DNA of 64,000 nt from an uncultured Opitutia bacterium (GTDB lineage Bacteria > Verrucomicrobiota > Verrucomicrobiia > Opitutales > Opitutaceae): contig CAIRCN010000058.1 in the NCBI GenBank assembly GCA_903877135.1, forward strand, positions 56,428 to 120,427, read 5' to 3'. Positions 15,549-23,923 of this stretch are shown piece after piece (the first letter of the stretch is position 1; each line of letters starts with the position of its first letter). A program made the translations under genes and the position numbers. The notes under the pieces were generated by a model. That model saw only the letters and a program-made list of their open reading frames with translations, did not search any database and was not told the DNA's origin.

Positions 15549-17699
15549 ATGCGCACCGTCCACATCGTCTTCAACGCCCACCTCGACCCCGTCTGGCTCT
15601 GGCCCTGGACCGCCGGCGTCGATGAATGCCTCAACACGTGTTACACGATGTGTGACACGCTCGACCGTCACCCCGAGATCATCTTCACGCGCGGCGAGGC
15701 TTGGGTCTACGAGCAGGTGCGCCGTCACGACCCCGCACTCTTCAAGCGCATCGTGAAACACATCCGCGCCGGCCGCTGGTCGGTCGTTGGTGGCTGGTGG
15801 ATCCAGCCCGACTGCAATCTCCCCGGCGCCGAAAACATGCGCCGCCAGATCGCCCTCGGCCGCGCCTGGTTCGAAAAACACCTCGGGCTCTTCCCTCGCA
15901 TCGGCTACAACGTCGATTCCTTCGGCCATAGCGCCGCGCTGCCCGACATCATGGCCGAGTTCGGCCAGCCCAACTACGTGTTCATGCGCCCCATGGCCCA
16001 CGAGACCAAGCTCCCTGCCAACGTCTTCAAATGGCGCGGCCGCCCTAGCGGCAACGTCGTCAACACCTTCCGCATCTCCCACGGCTACGCCACGATCTCC
16101 CAGCCCAACCTCGAATGGGTCGAGGGCTCGCTCGCCCCGCTGCCCAACGGCGTCACGCACACCATGTGTTTCCTCGGCGTCGGAGACCACGGCGGCGGCC
16201 CCAACGAGCACATGATCCAATGGGTAAAGGACCATCGGGACGCCATCCCCGGCGCGCACCTCGAGTTCTCCTCGCCCGAGCGTTTCTTCCGCGCGCTCCA
16301 ACCCGAGCTCAAGCATCTCCCGCTCGTCACTGGCGAACTCCAGATGCACGCCATCGGCTGCTACACCGGCTACCGCCCCGTGAAACTCGGCGTGCGCCGC
16401 GCCGAAAACATGCTCGCGCTCGCCGAGCGCGCCCTCTCCGGCGCCGAGCCCGCCGAGCGCAAGACCGCCGCCCCCGTCCTCGACGACGCCTGGCGCACGC
16501 TCTGTTTCAACTCCTTCCACGACACCCTCGGCGGCAGTTGCACGCCCAGCGCCGCCCGCGCCGCCGACGACCAGCTCGCCGGCGTCAAGGCCGCCGCCGA
16601 AACCCTCCTCAGCGAGACCTTCCGCCGCCGCGCCCACGGCCTCCGCGCCGATCCGCGCCAGCGCGTGGTCCTCGCCAACTACGCCGCCGAAAACTTCCGC
16701 GACTTCATCGAGCACGAACCGTGGCTCGAATGGACGTCCTGGAAGCCCGACTGGTGCCTCCTCGACGACCGCAACCGCATTGTGCCGCACCAGATCATCG
16801 AGCCGGAGACGCTCATGCCCGATACCGTGCGCGTGCTCTTCCCGGCCGACATTCCCGCCGGCACTCTCCGCACCTTTCGCATCGCGCGTAACACCACCGG
16901 CAAACCCGCCACGCTCAACGGCACCGCCCCCACCTTCACCCTCACCACGCGAGCCGAGGGCAGCGGCACGCTGCAATCTGCCGCGGGCACGCCGTGCCCG
17001 CTCCCCGAACTCAAGCTTCTCGAGGAAAAGTCCGACACGTGGTCGCACAACCTCGACCGATTCGCTGGCCCGCAACTCGATCATGCGCATTGGAGCGAGC
17101 CCGTGCTCGTCGAGACCGGTCCCGTCCGCCAGCTGTGGCGCATCGATGGCCACATCGGCGAAAGCCGCCTCTGCGCCGACTGGCGCCGCTACCTCGGGCA
17201 GGATTTCTACGAGCTACGCCTACGCGTCACCTGGCACGAGCACCACAAACTCCTGCGCCTCTCGTGGTCGCCCGGCGCCGCCATCGAGAGCCGCGAGGAT
17301 GGCATTTCCGGGGGCGCTCTGCCCCGCGCCAGCGACGGACGCGAACTTCCCCTGCGCGACCGCTCGCTTCTGAAACTCGCCGACGGCAGTCGCGCCGGGC
17401 TTGTCGCGCCGGAGGTGTTCGCCATCAGTGGCGATGCGGCCGCAGTGCACCTCACGTTGCTGCGCTCTTGCCCCTTCGCGCACCACGAGCCGAAAATCCT
17501 ACCCGAAAAACTCGAACACTACGCCTGGCAGGACCAGGGCGAGCATACATTCACGCTCCGCTATTTTCCCGCCGGAAAAGTGACCGCCAAGGAGCTCGAC
17601 CGCCACGCGTTGCTCCTCCAGCAGCGCCCCGTGATCGCCGACCTCACCCGCGGCATGCCCGAGCGCCCCTACAAAGACGACCCAGCTTGGCCACAATAA
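15549..17699 (+). CDS. Glycoside hydrolase family 38 alpha-mannosidase
   Basis: The 716-residue protein opens with the GH38 signature HIVFNAHLDPVWLWPW, where the His and Asp bind zinc. The catalytic nucleophile Asp is in YNVDSFGHSAALP (about residue 125), and further active-site segments include HDTLGGSCTP (zinc-binding His and Asp). GH38 enzymes release alpha-linked mannose from glycans. There is no signal peptide from ATG 15549, so it is probably cytoplasmic and acts on imported oligosaccharides. The frame is open to 15354, but that part overlaps the previous gene. It converges on the SNF2 gene, seven bases apart. Confidence 0.9.
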   Translation: MRTVHIVFNAHLDPVWLWPWTAGVDECLNTCYTMCDTLDRHPEIIFTRGEAWVYEQVRRHDPALFKRIVKHIRAGRWSVVGGWWIQPDCNLPGAENMRRQIALGRAWFEKHLGLFPRIGYNVDSFGHSAALPDIMAEFGQPNYVFMRPMAHETKLPANVFKWRGRPSGNVVNTFRISHGYATISQPNLEWVEGSLAPLPNGVTHTMCFLGVGDHGGGPNEHMIQWVKDHRDAIPGAHLEFSSPERFFRALQPELKHLPLVTGELQMHAIGCYTGYRPVKLGVRRAENMLALAERALSGAEPAERKTAAPVLDDAWRTLCFNSFHDTLGGSCTPSAARAADDQLAGVKAAAETLLSETFRRRAHGLRADPRQRVVLANYAAENFRDFIEHEPWLEWTSWKPDWCLLDDRNRIVPHQIIEPETLMPDTVRVLFPADIPAGTLRTFRIARNTTGKPATLNGTAPTFTLTTRAEGSGTLQSAAGTPCPLPELKLLEEKSDTWSHNLDRFAGPQLDHAHWSEPVLVETGPVRQLWRIDGHIGESRLCADWRRYLGQDFYELRLRVTWHEHHKLLRLSWSPGAAIESREDGISGGALPRASDGRELPLRDRSLLKLADGSRAGLVAPEVFAISGDAAAVHLTLLRSCPFAHHEPKILPEKLEHYAWQDQGEHTFTLRYFPAGKVTAKELDRHALLLQQRPVIADLTRGMPERPYKDDPAWPQ

Positions 17700-17706
17700 G
17701 TCCGCC

Positions 17707-20325
17707 TCAAGGCGACTGTTCTTGCTCGACCTGAGTCGTGAGTTGCACGAGGCCGCGGAGCGAGTGGAAATGCTGGCTGAGGTCGAAGTCGCCGCCGAGG
17801 CCGCCGATCAGCTTGTCAAAGAGGTCCTTCTTCTCCGCTTTCAGCGCCTGGATGCGTTCCTCGATTGTGCCGGCCGTCACCATGCGGTAGACGAACACCG
17901 TGTTCGTCTGCCCGATGCGGTGGACGCGATCGACCGCCTGCGCCTCGACGGCGGGGTTCCACCACGGGTCGAGCAGAAAGACGTAGTCGGCAGCGTGTAG
18001 CGTGATACCTGTGCCGGCCGCCTTGAGTGAAACCAGCATCGCAGCGGCGCCAGTCGCGTTTTGGAACGATTGGACGGGCTTCAGCCGGTCCAGCGTCATG
18101 CCCGTGAGCTCATAGCGTTGGAGGTCGGGGAAGTGCTGCATCAGCGCTTCGCGCACGCGATCGAGCAGCATGACGAATTGCGAGAAGATGACGACCTTGT
18201 GCCCACTGCTGACGATCTCAGCGAGTTTCTCGATAAGGAGCGTGATCTTGCCCGAATCGGTGAGCGGCGACTTGAGCCAGGGCAGCATGTCGGGGTCGCA
18301 GCAGGTCTGGCGCAGGCGCGTGAGCAGCGCGAGGAAACCGAAGGATTTTTCGCGCATGGCCGTGCTGACGTCGTCGCCGAGGCGCTCGAGACCTTCGGTG
18401 CAGATGCGAGCGTATTCGGCACGCTGCACGTCGGTCAGCGGGCAGAGCAGGTCCATCTCGACCTTCGGCGGCAGTTCCTGCGCGACCTCGCGCTTTGTGC
18501 GCCGGAGGATGAACGGCGCGAGTTGCGCGCGCAACCGCTCCAGCGTGCCGGCACGGTCGCTAGCGAGCGCCGCCTCGAACCCGGTGCGCGTGCCCAGCAG
18601 ACCCGGCAGCAGGAAGCGGAAGATGCTCCAGAGGTCGAGTTGGCGGTTCTCCAGCGGCGTGCCGGTGAGCACGATGCGGTGCTGCGCGCGGACCGAGAAA
18701 CACGTCTGAGTGACCTTGGCATCGGGGTTCTTGATGAACTGGCCCTCGTCAAGGATGGCGTAGCCGAACTCACAGGCCAGGAGCAGTTCGCGGTGCTTAC
18801 GGAGCTGGGTATAGCTCGCGAGCCAGAGAACGGGGCCGGGGTGCGTCGTATAGTCGTGGCCGGTTTTCAGCACCTCGATGGCGAGCGCCGGGAAAAACTT
18901 CGCAATTTCCTCGCGCCACACAGGCACAACGCTTGCCGGGCAGACCACCAAGCTCGGCCGGTCGGTGATCGGGCGCGTCGAGAGCAGGGTGATGACCTGG
19001 AGAGTTTTGCCGAGACCCATCTCGTCGGCGAGGAGGCCGTGGCAGCCGACGTCGCACAAGTGTGCGAGCCATTCGACACCGCGACGCTGGTAGGGCCGCA
19101 GCAGGTTGGGCAGCGCTGGCGGCGTGGGCGGAGGGGCCAACACACGCTGGCGCCAAACCTCAATCTCAGGCGCGAGCGTGAGTTTCAGGCGGGCGTCGTT
19201 GAACAGTGAAAAGACCAGATAGGGCGACAGCGCACCGTTGGCGTGCGTGTCTTCGAGGTTGGTGCGCCACGCACTAAACGACTCCCAGCGCTCCCCGGTC
19301 AGCGACACGATGCCAAGGCTGGGCAAAATTACCGGGGCCCCGCCGCGCTTCAGCAGGGTGCTGACCTCGGTATCAGTAAGCAGCCGCTCGCCAGCGCGGA
19401 AAATCCAGCGGAGGTTGAGCCCGGTGACGTCGCTGCTGCCCGCGCCGGAGCCGGACGTGAGGGCGCGTTCGGCCACGGCCTCGATTTCGATGGCGCGCGT
19501 GCCCTTGAGGAGATTGGCGGCCCTGTCGTCGAGTTCGACGGCAAACATCCGCCGCCAGGCGGGCAGGACGGTTTTAAGGAAATTTGGGATCTCGACCAGC
19601 GACTCGAGCACGTAGAGCCCGTTGTCCTGATGATAATGAAAATGTGCCTTGCGGGCGTAAGCGGCGAGGCCGATGAGTTTGGCGCGTTCGCCGGAGGTGA
19701 CGTGGCCGTTGCCGTCGGCGTGAGCCAAAGCGCCGAGTGCAGGATGGCGGGCTTTGCCATCAGCCTCGGCCCAGAAAGCCTGAAAGGTCAGGCCCGCGGT
19801 CTTGGTCTTGAAAACGAGCACGAGCGTGCGGATGGCGCTGGCGCTGTTGTCTAGTGGAGTGGGTGCATGGCCGTTGCCGATGGCCTCGGCAGGCGCGGCG
19901 GGCTTCGCTGGCGCGGCGACGCCGTTGGCGAGAACGTGGCCGTTGGTGTCGTTGACCGCAGGAGCCTGAGGCGGCGTTTCGCCCGGAAGCGGTGAGATTT
20001 CGTCCGCGACTAGTTCTTCAATCTCGTGGAGTCCCGCCACTGCAAGTGCATGGGCCACATCGCGGTCGGTGGTCGATGAGCGCACGGCGGGACCATCTGC
20101 GCCCCATTCTATGACGGCGTATTCGTCCTTCTTTTCGATCCGGCGGTGGATGATGGCGTCTGTGGCGCTCAATTCCAGCTCTCGCACCTCGCCATCGCGG
20201 TAAATCCGGCGGCCTTCCTCCAATTGGCTCGTGCTGAATGCTGCGGCCCAGTCGTTTTCGAGGCGGTCAAACCATGATTCGAGGGATTGGGGAGTGTAGA
20301 CGCGCTTAGGCCCGTGAGATTGCAT
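17707..20325 (-). CDS. SNF2-family DNA helicase/ATPase
   Basis: The 872-residue protein is a Swi2/Snf2 ATPase. Helicase motifs in order: LRPYQRRGVEWL (Q region), GLLADEMGLGKTLQVI (motif I), YAILDEGQFIKNP (motif II with DEGQ in place of DEAH), LTGTPLENRQLDLWS (III), LLVSLKAAGTGITLHAA (V) and DPWWNPAVEAQAVDRVHRIG (VI). The N-terminal 100 residues look like a SWIM-type region (GRRIYRDGEVRELELS) but without the zinc-binding cysteines. Such bacterial proteins are thought to remodel nucleic-acid-protein complexes; the target is unknown. ATG 20325 is chosen because the longer frame (to 20559) runs into the upstream gene. Confidence 0.88.
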   Translation of the reverse strand: MQSHGPKRVYTPQSLESWFDRLENDWAAAFSTSQLEEGRRIYRDGEVRELELSATDAIIHRRIEKKDEYAVIEWGADGPAVRSSTTDRDVAHALAVAGLHEIEELVADEISPLPGETPPQAPAVNDTNGHVLANGVAAPAKPAAPAEAIGNGHAPTPLDNSASAIRTLVLVFKTKTAGLTFQAFWAEADGKARHPALGALAHADGNGHVTSGERAKLIGLAAYARKAHFHYHQDNGLYVLESLVEIPNFLKTVLPAWRRMFAVELDDRAANLLKGTRAIEIEAVAERALTSGSGAGSSDVTGLNLRWIFRAGERLLTDTEVSTLLKRGGAPVILPSLGIVSLTGERWESFSAWRTNLEDTHANGALSPYLVFSLFNDARLKLTLAPEIEVWRQRVLAPPPTPPALPNLLRPYQRRGVEWLAHLCDVGCHGLLADEMGLGKTLQVITLLSTRPITDRPSLVVCPASVVPVWREEIAKFFPALAIEVLKTGHDYTTHPGPVLWLASYTQLRKHRELLLACEFGYAILDEGQFIKNPDAKVTQTCFSVRAQHRIVLTGTPLENRQLDLWSIFRFLLPGLLGTRTGFEAALASDRAGTLERLRAQLAPFILRRTKREVAQELPPKVEMDLLCPLTDVQRAEYARICTEGLERLGDDVSTAMREKSFGFLALLTRLRQTCCDPDMLPWLKSPLTDSGKITLLIEKLAEIVSSGHKVVIFSQFVMLLDRVREALMQHFPDLQRYELTGMTLDRLKPVQSFQNATGAAAMLVSLKAAGTGITLHAADYVFLLDPWWNPAVEAQAVDRVHRIGQTNTVFVYRMVTAGTIEERIQALKAEKKDLFDKLIGGLGGDFDLSQHFHSLRGLVQLTTQVEQEQSP

Positions 20326-20468
20326 CCGCGTAAAAGTGTCGAACGTAGAAACTGTCCGGCGCCGTGCAACTACGAAGTGCGTTAAATTTTGTATGTCTTT
20401 ATGGGGGAAAAATTGCACAACAAACAGGCCCAGAAATTTTGTCTGCCAATAAACAGTGCGCACAGCAC

Positions 20469-21929
20469 TCAGCGGTTCCCGCTGGTCTCGGCTTGTTCTT
20501 TTAGGGCATCGATGAGGCCTGGAAACACGAAGCGATGGAAGGGGATCACCGAATACCAATAAAGATAACCCGGAACGCCGTGCGGCTCGAAGAAGGCAGT
20601 TTGCTCGACACGGGCTCCTTCGGAATCGGGAAGCACCTCGAACTGGAGCCAGGCCCGGCCCGGCAGTTTCATTTCAGCGCGAAGCCGCAGTAGATGCGGA
20701 GATTCAAGGGCTTCCACGCGCCAGAAATCTAAAGGATCCCCAACCCGCAATTCGCGGGGATGGCGGCGGCCGCGACGCATGCCAACGCCGCCCACCATGC
20801 GGTCCATGATGCCTCGCAATTGCCAGAGTGCGTTGCCTGCGGGCCAGCCTTCCTCGCCCCCCTGAGTGCAGATCGTTTCGAACACCTGGGCAGGCGAAGC
20901 CTTGATGCGGCGCAGACGGCGGTCCAGCAGCATGCCTTCGTGCGAGCCCAACACGTCCGCCTCCGGCTGGTCCTGCGACAGGCTGGACAAACTGGAGGCC
21001 CAGGTGGTTTCCACGCTGTCATGTGCCATGCGCGTCAGGGCGAGGCGCACCGCCTCGTCGTAACCGGTGGGTTTTACACTAAAGGTGGTCCGGGCCCGGT
21101 CGCTGCGCACCACCACCTCGGTTTGCAGGCTTTCCACCAACGGTTGGGCGATGCTGTAGGGGATGGGTGTTAGCAAATCCACCCAGCGGCTGCTAAGTTC
21201 GGGCTTGGGCACGTGTAAGGCCAAAATGAAACGGCGCAGGTTCCGGATGCGGGCGTAGTGCAGCATCATTTCCCGGTAGCTCAGGATGTCCTGTCCGCCG
21301 ATCTCATAAATGCCCTCGGCCGTGGGGTGGGCCAAAGCCTCCACCAGATACTCCAGCACCGACCGGATGCCGATGGGCTGGCAATGCGTGTTGACCCACA
21401 TGGGAGCGATCATCACGGGAAGGCGCTCGATGAGGTGGCGGATGATTTCAAAACTGACGCTCCCCGAGCCCACGATCACGGCGGCGCGAAACTCGATCAC
21501 CGGCACACCGCCGGCCGCCAGGCAGCGGCCCACCTCCTGCCGTGAAATGAGGTGCTTGCTGCGCACATTTTCGGGGTCACCCAGTCCGCCAAGGTAAATG
21601 ATGCGCCGGACACCCGCCTTCGCTGCGGCGTTGCCGAAAGCCAGCGCCATGAGCCGGTCCCGTTCCCGGAAGGTCTGACCTGCCGCCATGGAATGGACCA
21701 GGTAGTATGCGACCTCGATGCCTTGCAGCGCCTGCGCCGAGGCGGCGGGATCCTCGAGATCACCTTGGACGATCTCCACGCCCGGCCATTGGCGTCCTTC
21801 CAGGCGGCGGTGATTCCGGGCAACGCAGCGCAGGTGATGGCCCCGGGCCAGCAAACGCGGCACCAACCGGCCGCCAATGTATCCTGTGGCGCCGGTGACC
21901 AGCACATGCATGGGCCTTTCCGGGGTCAT
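20469..21929 (-). CDS. NAD(P)-binding SDR-type protein with C-terminal DUF2867 domain
   Basis: The 486-residue protein starts with a nucleotide-binding motif LVTGATGYIGGRLVPRLLARG and continues as an atypical short-chain dehydrogenase, like NmrA/complex I 39-kDa subunit-type proteins (AYYLVHSM, RRIIYLGGLGDP, GIYEIGGQDILSYREMM). From about residue 330 a DUF2867 domain follows, ending with the typical GVPGYLYWYSVIPFHRFVF. Proteins of this architecture are common in bacteria but have no firmly known reaction. ATG 21929 is chosen because AAGGAAGG lies seven bases upstream, one of the few good ribosome binding sites here; MHVLVTG at 21911 is the alternative. Confidence 0.82.
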   Translation of the reverse strand: MTPERPMHVLVTGATGYIGGRLVPRLLARGHHLRCVARNHRRLEGRQWPGVEIVQGDLEDPAASAQALQGIEVAYYLVHSMAAGQTFRERDRLMALAFGNAAAKAGVRRIIYLGGLGDPENVRSKHLISRQEVGRCLAAGGVPVIEFRAAVIVGSGSVSFEIIRHLIERLPVMIAPMWVNTHCQPIGIRSVLEYLVEALAHPTAEGIYEIGGQDILSYREMMLHYARIRNLRRFILALHVPKPELSSRWVDLLTPIPYSIAQPLVESLQTEVVVRSDRARTTFSVKPTGYDEAVRLALTRMAHDSVETTWASSLSSLSQDQPEADVLGSHEGMLLDRRLRRIKASPAQVFETICTQGGEEGWPAGNALWQLRGIMDRMVGGVGMRRGRRHPRELRVGDPLDFWRVEALESPHLLRLRAEMKLPGRAWLQFEVLPDSEGARVEQTAFFEPHGVPGYLYWYSVIPFHRFVFPGLIDALKEQAETSGNR

Positions 21930-22111
21930 GCGGTATCCTTCCTTTCCGGAAGGAAGTGTGGCTGCGGAAAATTGTCCGTCGCTGGGGTCATGGCCGGTGG
22001 GCCCCACCGTGGTGCGCCCGGCGGACCTTGTCGATGCCGGTCGCAGCTAATGGAGGACTCAGCGACGAAATTGGTGGTTACACACGCGCTTTCCCTTCAT
22101 CCCCTTGACCG

Positions 22112-22438
22112 ATGACCAAACCCGCTTGCCCTGCCTGCTCGCTTGAAGACGTGCTCAGCCACCCCGACCGCTGGGAGTGCACAACCTGTGGCCATGAATG
22201 GCCAAAGGAAGCCGCCCCGGAAGCGGCCCGGATCGTGAAAGACGCCCACGGCAATGTCCTGGCCGACGGCGACACCGTCGCCCTGGTGAAGGATCTGAAG
22301 CTGGGCGGCGGCTCGCAAGTGCTGAAGCAAGGCACCAAGGCCAAAAACATCCGGCTGGTGCCTGGCGACCACGAGATCTCCTGCAAAATCGAGGGCAGCG
22401 CCATGGCCCTCAAAGCCTGTTTCGTGAAAAAAATCTGA
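22112..22438 (+). CDS. yjdM: PhnA (YjdM) family zinc-ribbon protein
   Basis: The 108-residue protein has the PhnA layout: an N-terminal zinc ribbon (CPACSLEDVL...WECTTCGHEW, four cysteines in CxxC pairs) and a C-terminal SH3-like domain with the family sequence KDAHGNVLADGDTVALVKDL and KIEGSAMALKACFVKKI. The biochemical role is unsettled; despite its name it is not required for phosphonate use in E. coli. Length (108) matches the family (about 110). It is divergent from the SDR/DUF2867 gene. Start ATG 22112 places the first zinc cysteine at residue 6. Confidence 0.92.
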   Translation: MTKPACPACSLEDVLSHPDRWECTTCGHEWPKEAAPEAARIVKDAHGNVLADGDTVALVKDLKLGGGSQVLKQGTKAKNIRLVPGDHEISCKIEGSAMALKACFVKKI

Positions 22439-22447
22439 GCCCGGCCG

Positions 22448-22579
22448 CTATTTCTTCCCGCCCTTTTTCGCGGGCTGGACTGTGGCTGATTTCTTGAATT
22501 TGCGCAAGGGGTTCTGCTGTTGCTGAAAACGCTGGCTGGCTTTCAGGTCTTTGTTCGTCGGCAGATATTTGGCTCCCAT
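22448..22579 (-). CDS. Small basic protein (43 aa)
   Basis: A 43-codon minus-strand ORF starts at ATG 22579 and encodes a lysine- and glutamine-rich protein (begins MGAKYLPTNKDLKASQRF, ends AKKGGKK). It lies 57 bases after the stop of the Gfo/Idh gene in the same frame and strand, so it could be a separate last gene of that operon, or chance sequence after the TGA. Glycine and hydrophobic residues between the TGA and the ATG (IFGGLVG) are also open, so a stop-codon-separated tail is possible. No named family recognised. Confidence 0.45.
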   Translation of the reverse strand: MGAKYLPTNKDLKASQRFQQQQNPLRKFKKSATVQPAKKGGKK

Positions 22580-22636
22580 GCCCACAAGGCCGCCGAAAAT
22601 GTGGGTGCGGGCAATCAGAATCGCGCCGCGTCCGGT

Positions 22637-23914
22637 TCAGTCGCCGTGCCGTTGGCGAAAATCCGCCAACACCACCGTGGTGCCGGTAAGGCGCGCTTCC
22701 TCGGCGGCAAAGCCCATCAGGTGGCTCTCCACCGATCTTTCGAGTGACGACTCCATCTCGGCGGCATTCGATTTGCTCATCTCGGCATGCAACATCCGCA
22801 CGAGGCCGGCGTCGCCGCCGCCGTGCCAGCCGTCTATCTCATGGTCGACCGTGATGCGCTCCAGCTTGCCCGTCCGGAAATCCTCCACGACTAGGTCGCA
22901 GCCTGCAGTGCGCTTCACGCGCTCTCCGGCCAGCAGCCGCCCCTTCGTCCCGAAGAGCGCGAGGTCGCGGCCCTCGCTGAAGGCCGTCATCGTGAAACTT
23001 CCCGTCACGCCGCTCGCAAAATTCATGGCCACCGTCTGGTGATCGACCGCGGTGTTGTCGCAGTGGTAAACGCAGCGGCCCCACGGGCTCATGCGCAGCC
23101 AGTCGATGATCTTCGCATCGGTGGCGGTTTTGGCGTGGTCGTAGATGATTTCGAGCCACGGCTTCTTGTCCGTCAGGTAACGGTGGGCGTCGTAGAGACA
23201 CTGACCCGACAAAGGGCAGCCATCGGTGCAACGCGCCGGCGCACCGGCCGGGGCGTGCGCGGCGTTGAAATGCATGATGGAGCCAAAGCTGCTGAGCGCG
23301 AGGCACGGCGAGCCCACGAGCCACGAGAAAATGTCCAGGTCGTGGCACGACTTCGCGATGATCATCGGCGTCGCCTTCTCGACGACCGCCCAGTGACCGC
23401 GCACAAACGAGTGCCCCTGGTGCCAGGGCTCGACGCCCTCCGTCGCCTCGAACGAGACGATGTCGCCGAGCACGCCGCTCGCTACGACCGCCTTCACACT
23501 GCGGTAAAATGGCGTATAGCGGAGCACATGGCAGACGAGCACGCGGCGGCCAAGTTCACGCGCGAGCTGCTCCAGCGCGAGGACGTCGATCAGGTTGGTG
23601 GATATCGGCTTTTCCAGCAGAAGGTCGTAGCCCTTGCGCAACGCGGCCGAAGCGTGGGCGAAGTGGTGCGCGTCCTGCGTTGCGATGATCATGACGTCGG
23701 CGAGCTTGGACTCGGCTAGGATCGCGCGGTCGTCGTAGAACTCCTGGAAATTCGGATTCTGCGAGAGCGCCCGGGCCTTGGCGCGGCGCGCGGGCGTGTG
23801 GTCGGCGGCGGCCACGATCTCGTAAAGTTCGGGCTGTTTGGCGGCCAGCTCGAAGTAGATGAACGTGCGGCTGCCGCAGCCGATCGCAGCGAGTTTCAGA
23901 CGGCGAGTATTCAT
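22637..23914 (-). CDS. Gfo/Idh/MocA family oxidoreductase
   Basis: The 425-residue protein has an N-terminal Rossmann fold (KLAAIGCGSRTFIY, with GCGSR in place of the usual GxGxxG) and the family EKP motif in DLLLEKPISTN, whose Lys is catalytic in Gfo/Idh enzymes. The C-terminal part carries a cysteine-containing segment (CTDGCPLSGQCLYDAHRYL) that looks like a metal-binding insert seen in one large sub-group of these oxidoreductases. The substrate is probably a sugar or inositol derivative. It follows the phosphohexomutase gene by nine bases, fitting a sugar-nucleotide or sugar catabolic operon. Confidence 0.85.
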   Translation of the reverse strand: MNTRRLKLAAIGCGSRTFIYFELAAKQPELYEIVAAADHTPARRAKARALSQNPNFQEFYDDRAILAESKLADVMIIATQDAHHFAHASAALRKGYDLLLEKPISTNLIDVLALEQLARELGRRVLVCHVLRYTPFYRSVKAVVASGVLGDIVSFEATEGVEPWHQGHSFVRGHWAVVEKATPMIIAKSCHDLDIFSWLVGSPCLALSSFGSIMHFNAAHAPAGAPARCTDGCPLSGQCLYDAHRYLTDKKPWLEIIYDHAKTATDAKIIDWLRMSPWGRCVYHCDNTAVDHQTVAMNFASGVTGSFTMTAFSEGRDLALFGTKGRLLAGERVKRTAGCDLVVEDFRTGKLERITVDHEIDGWHGGGDAGLVRMLHAEMSKSNAAEMESSLERSVESHLMGFAAEEARLTGTTVVLADFRQRHGD

Positions 23915-23923
23915 GGAAGATGC

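Noticed and set aside
15510..17153. 547-codon ORF on the minus strand
   Set aside because: Antisense to the GH38 gene; Gly/Glu/Val-rich product without any motif.
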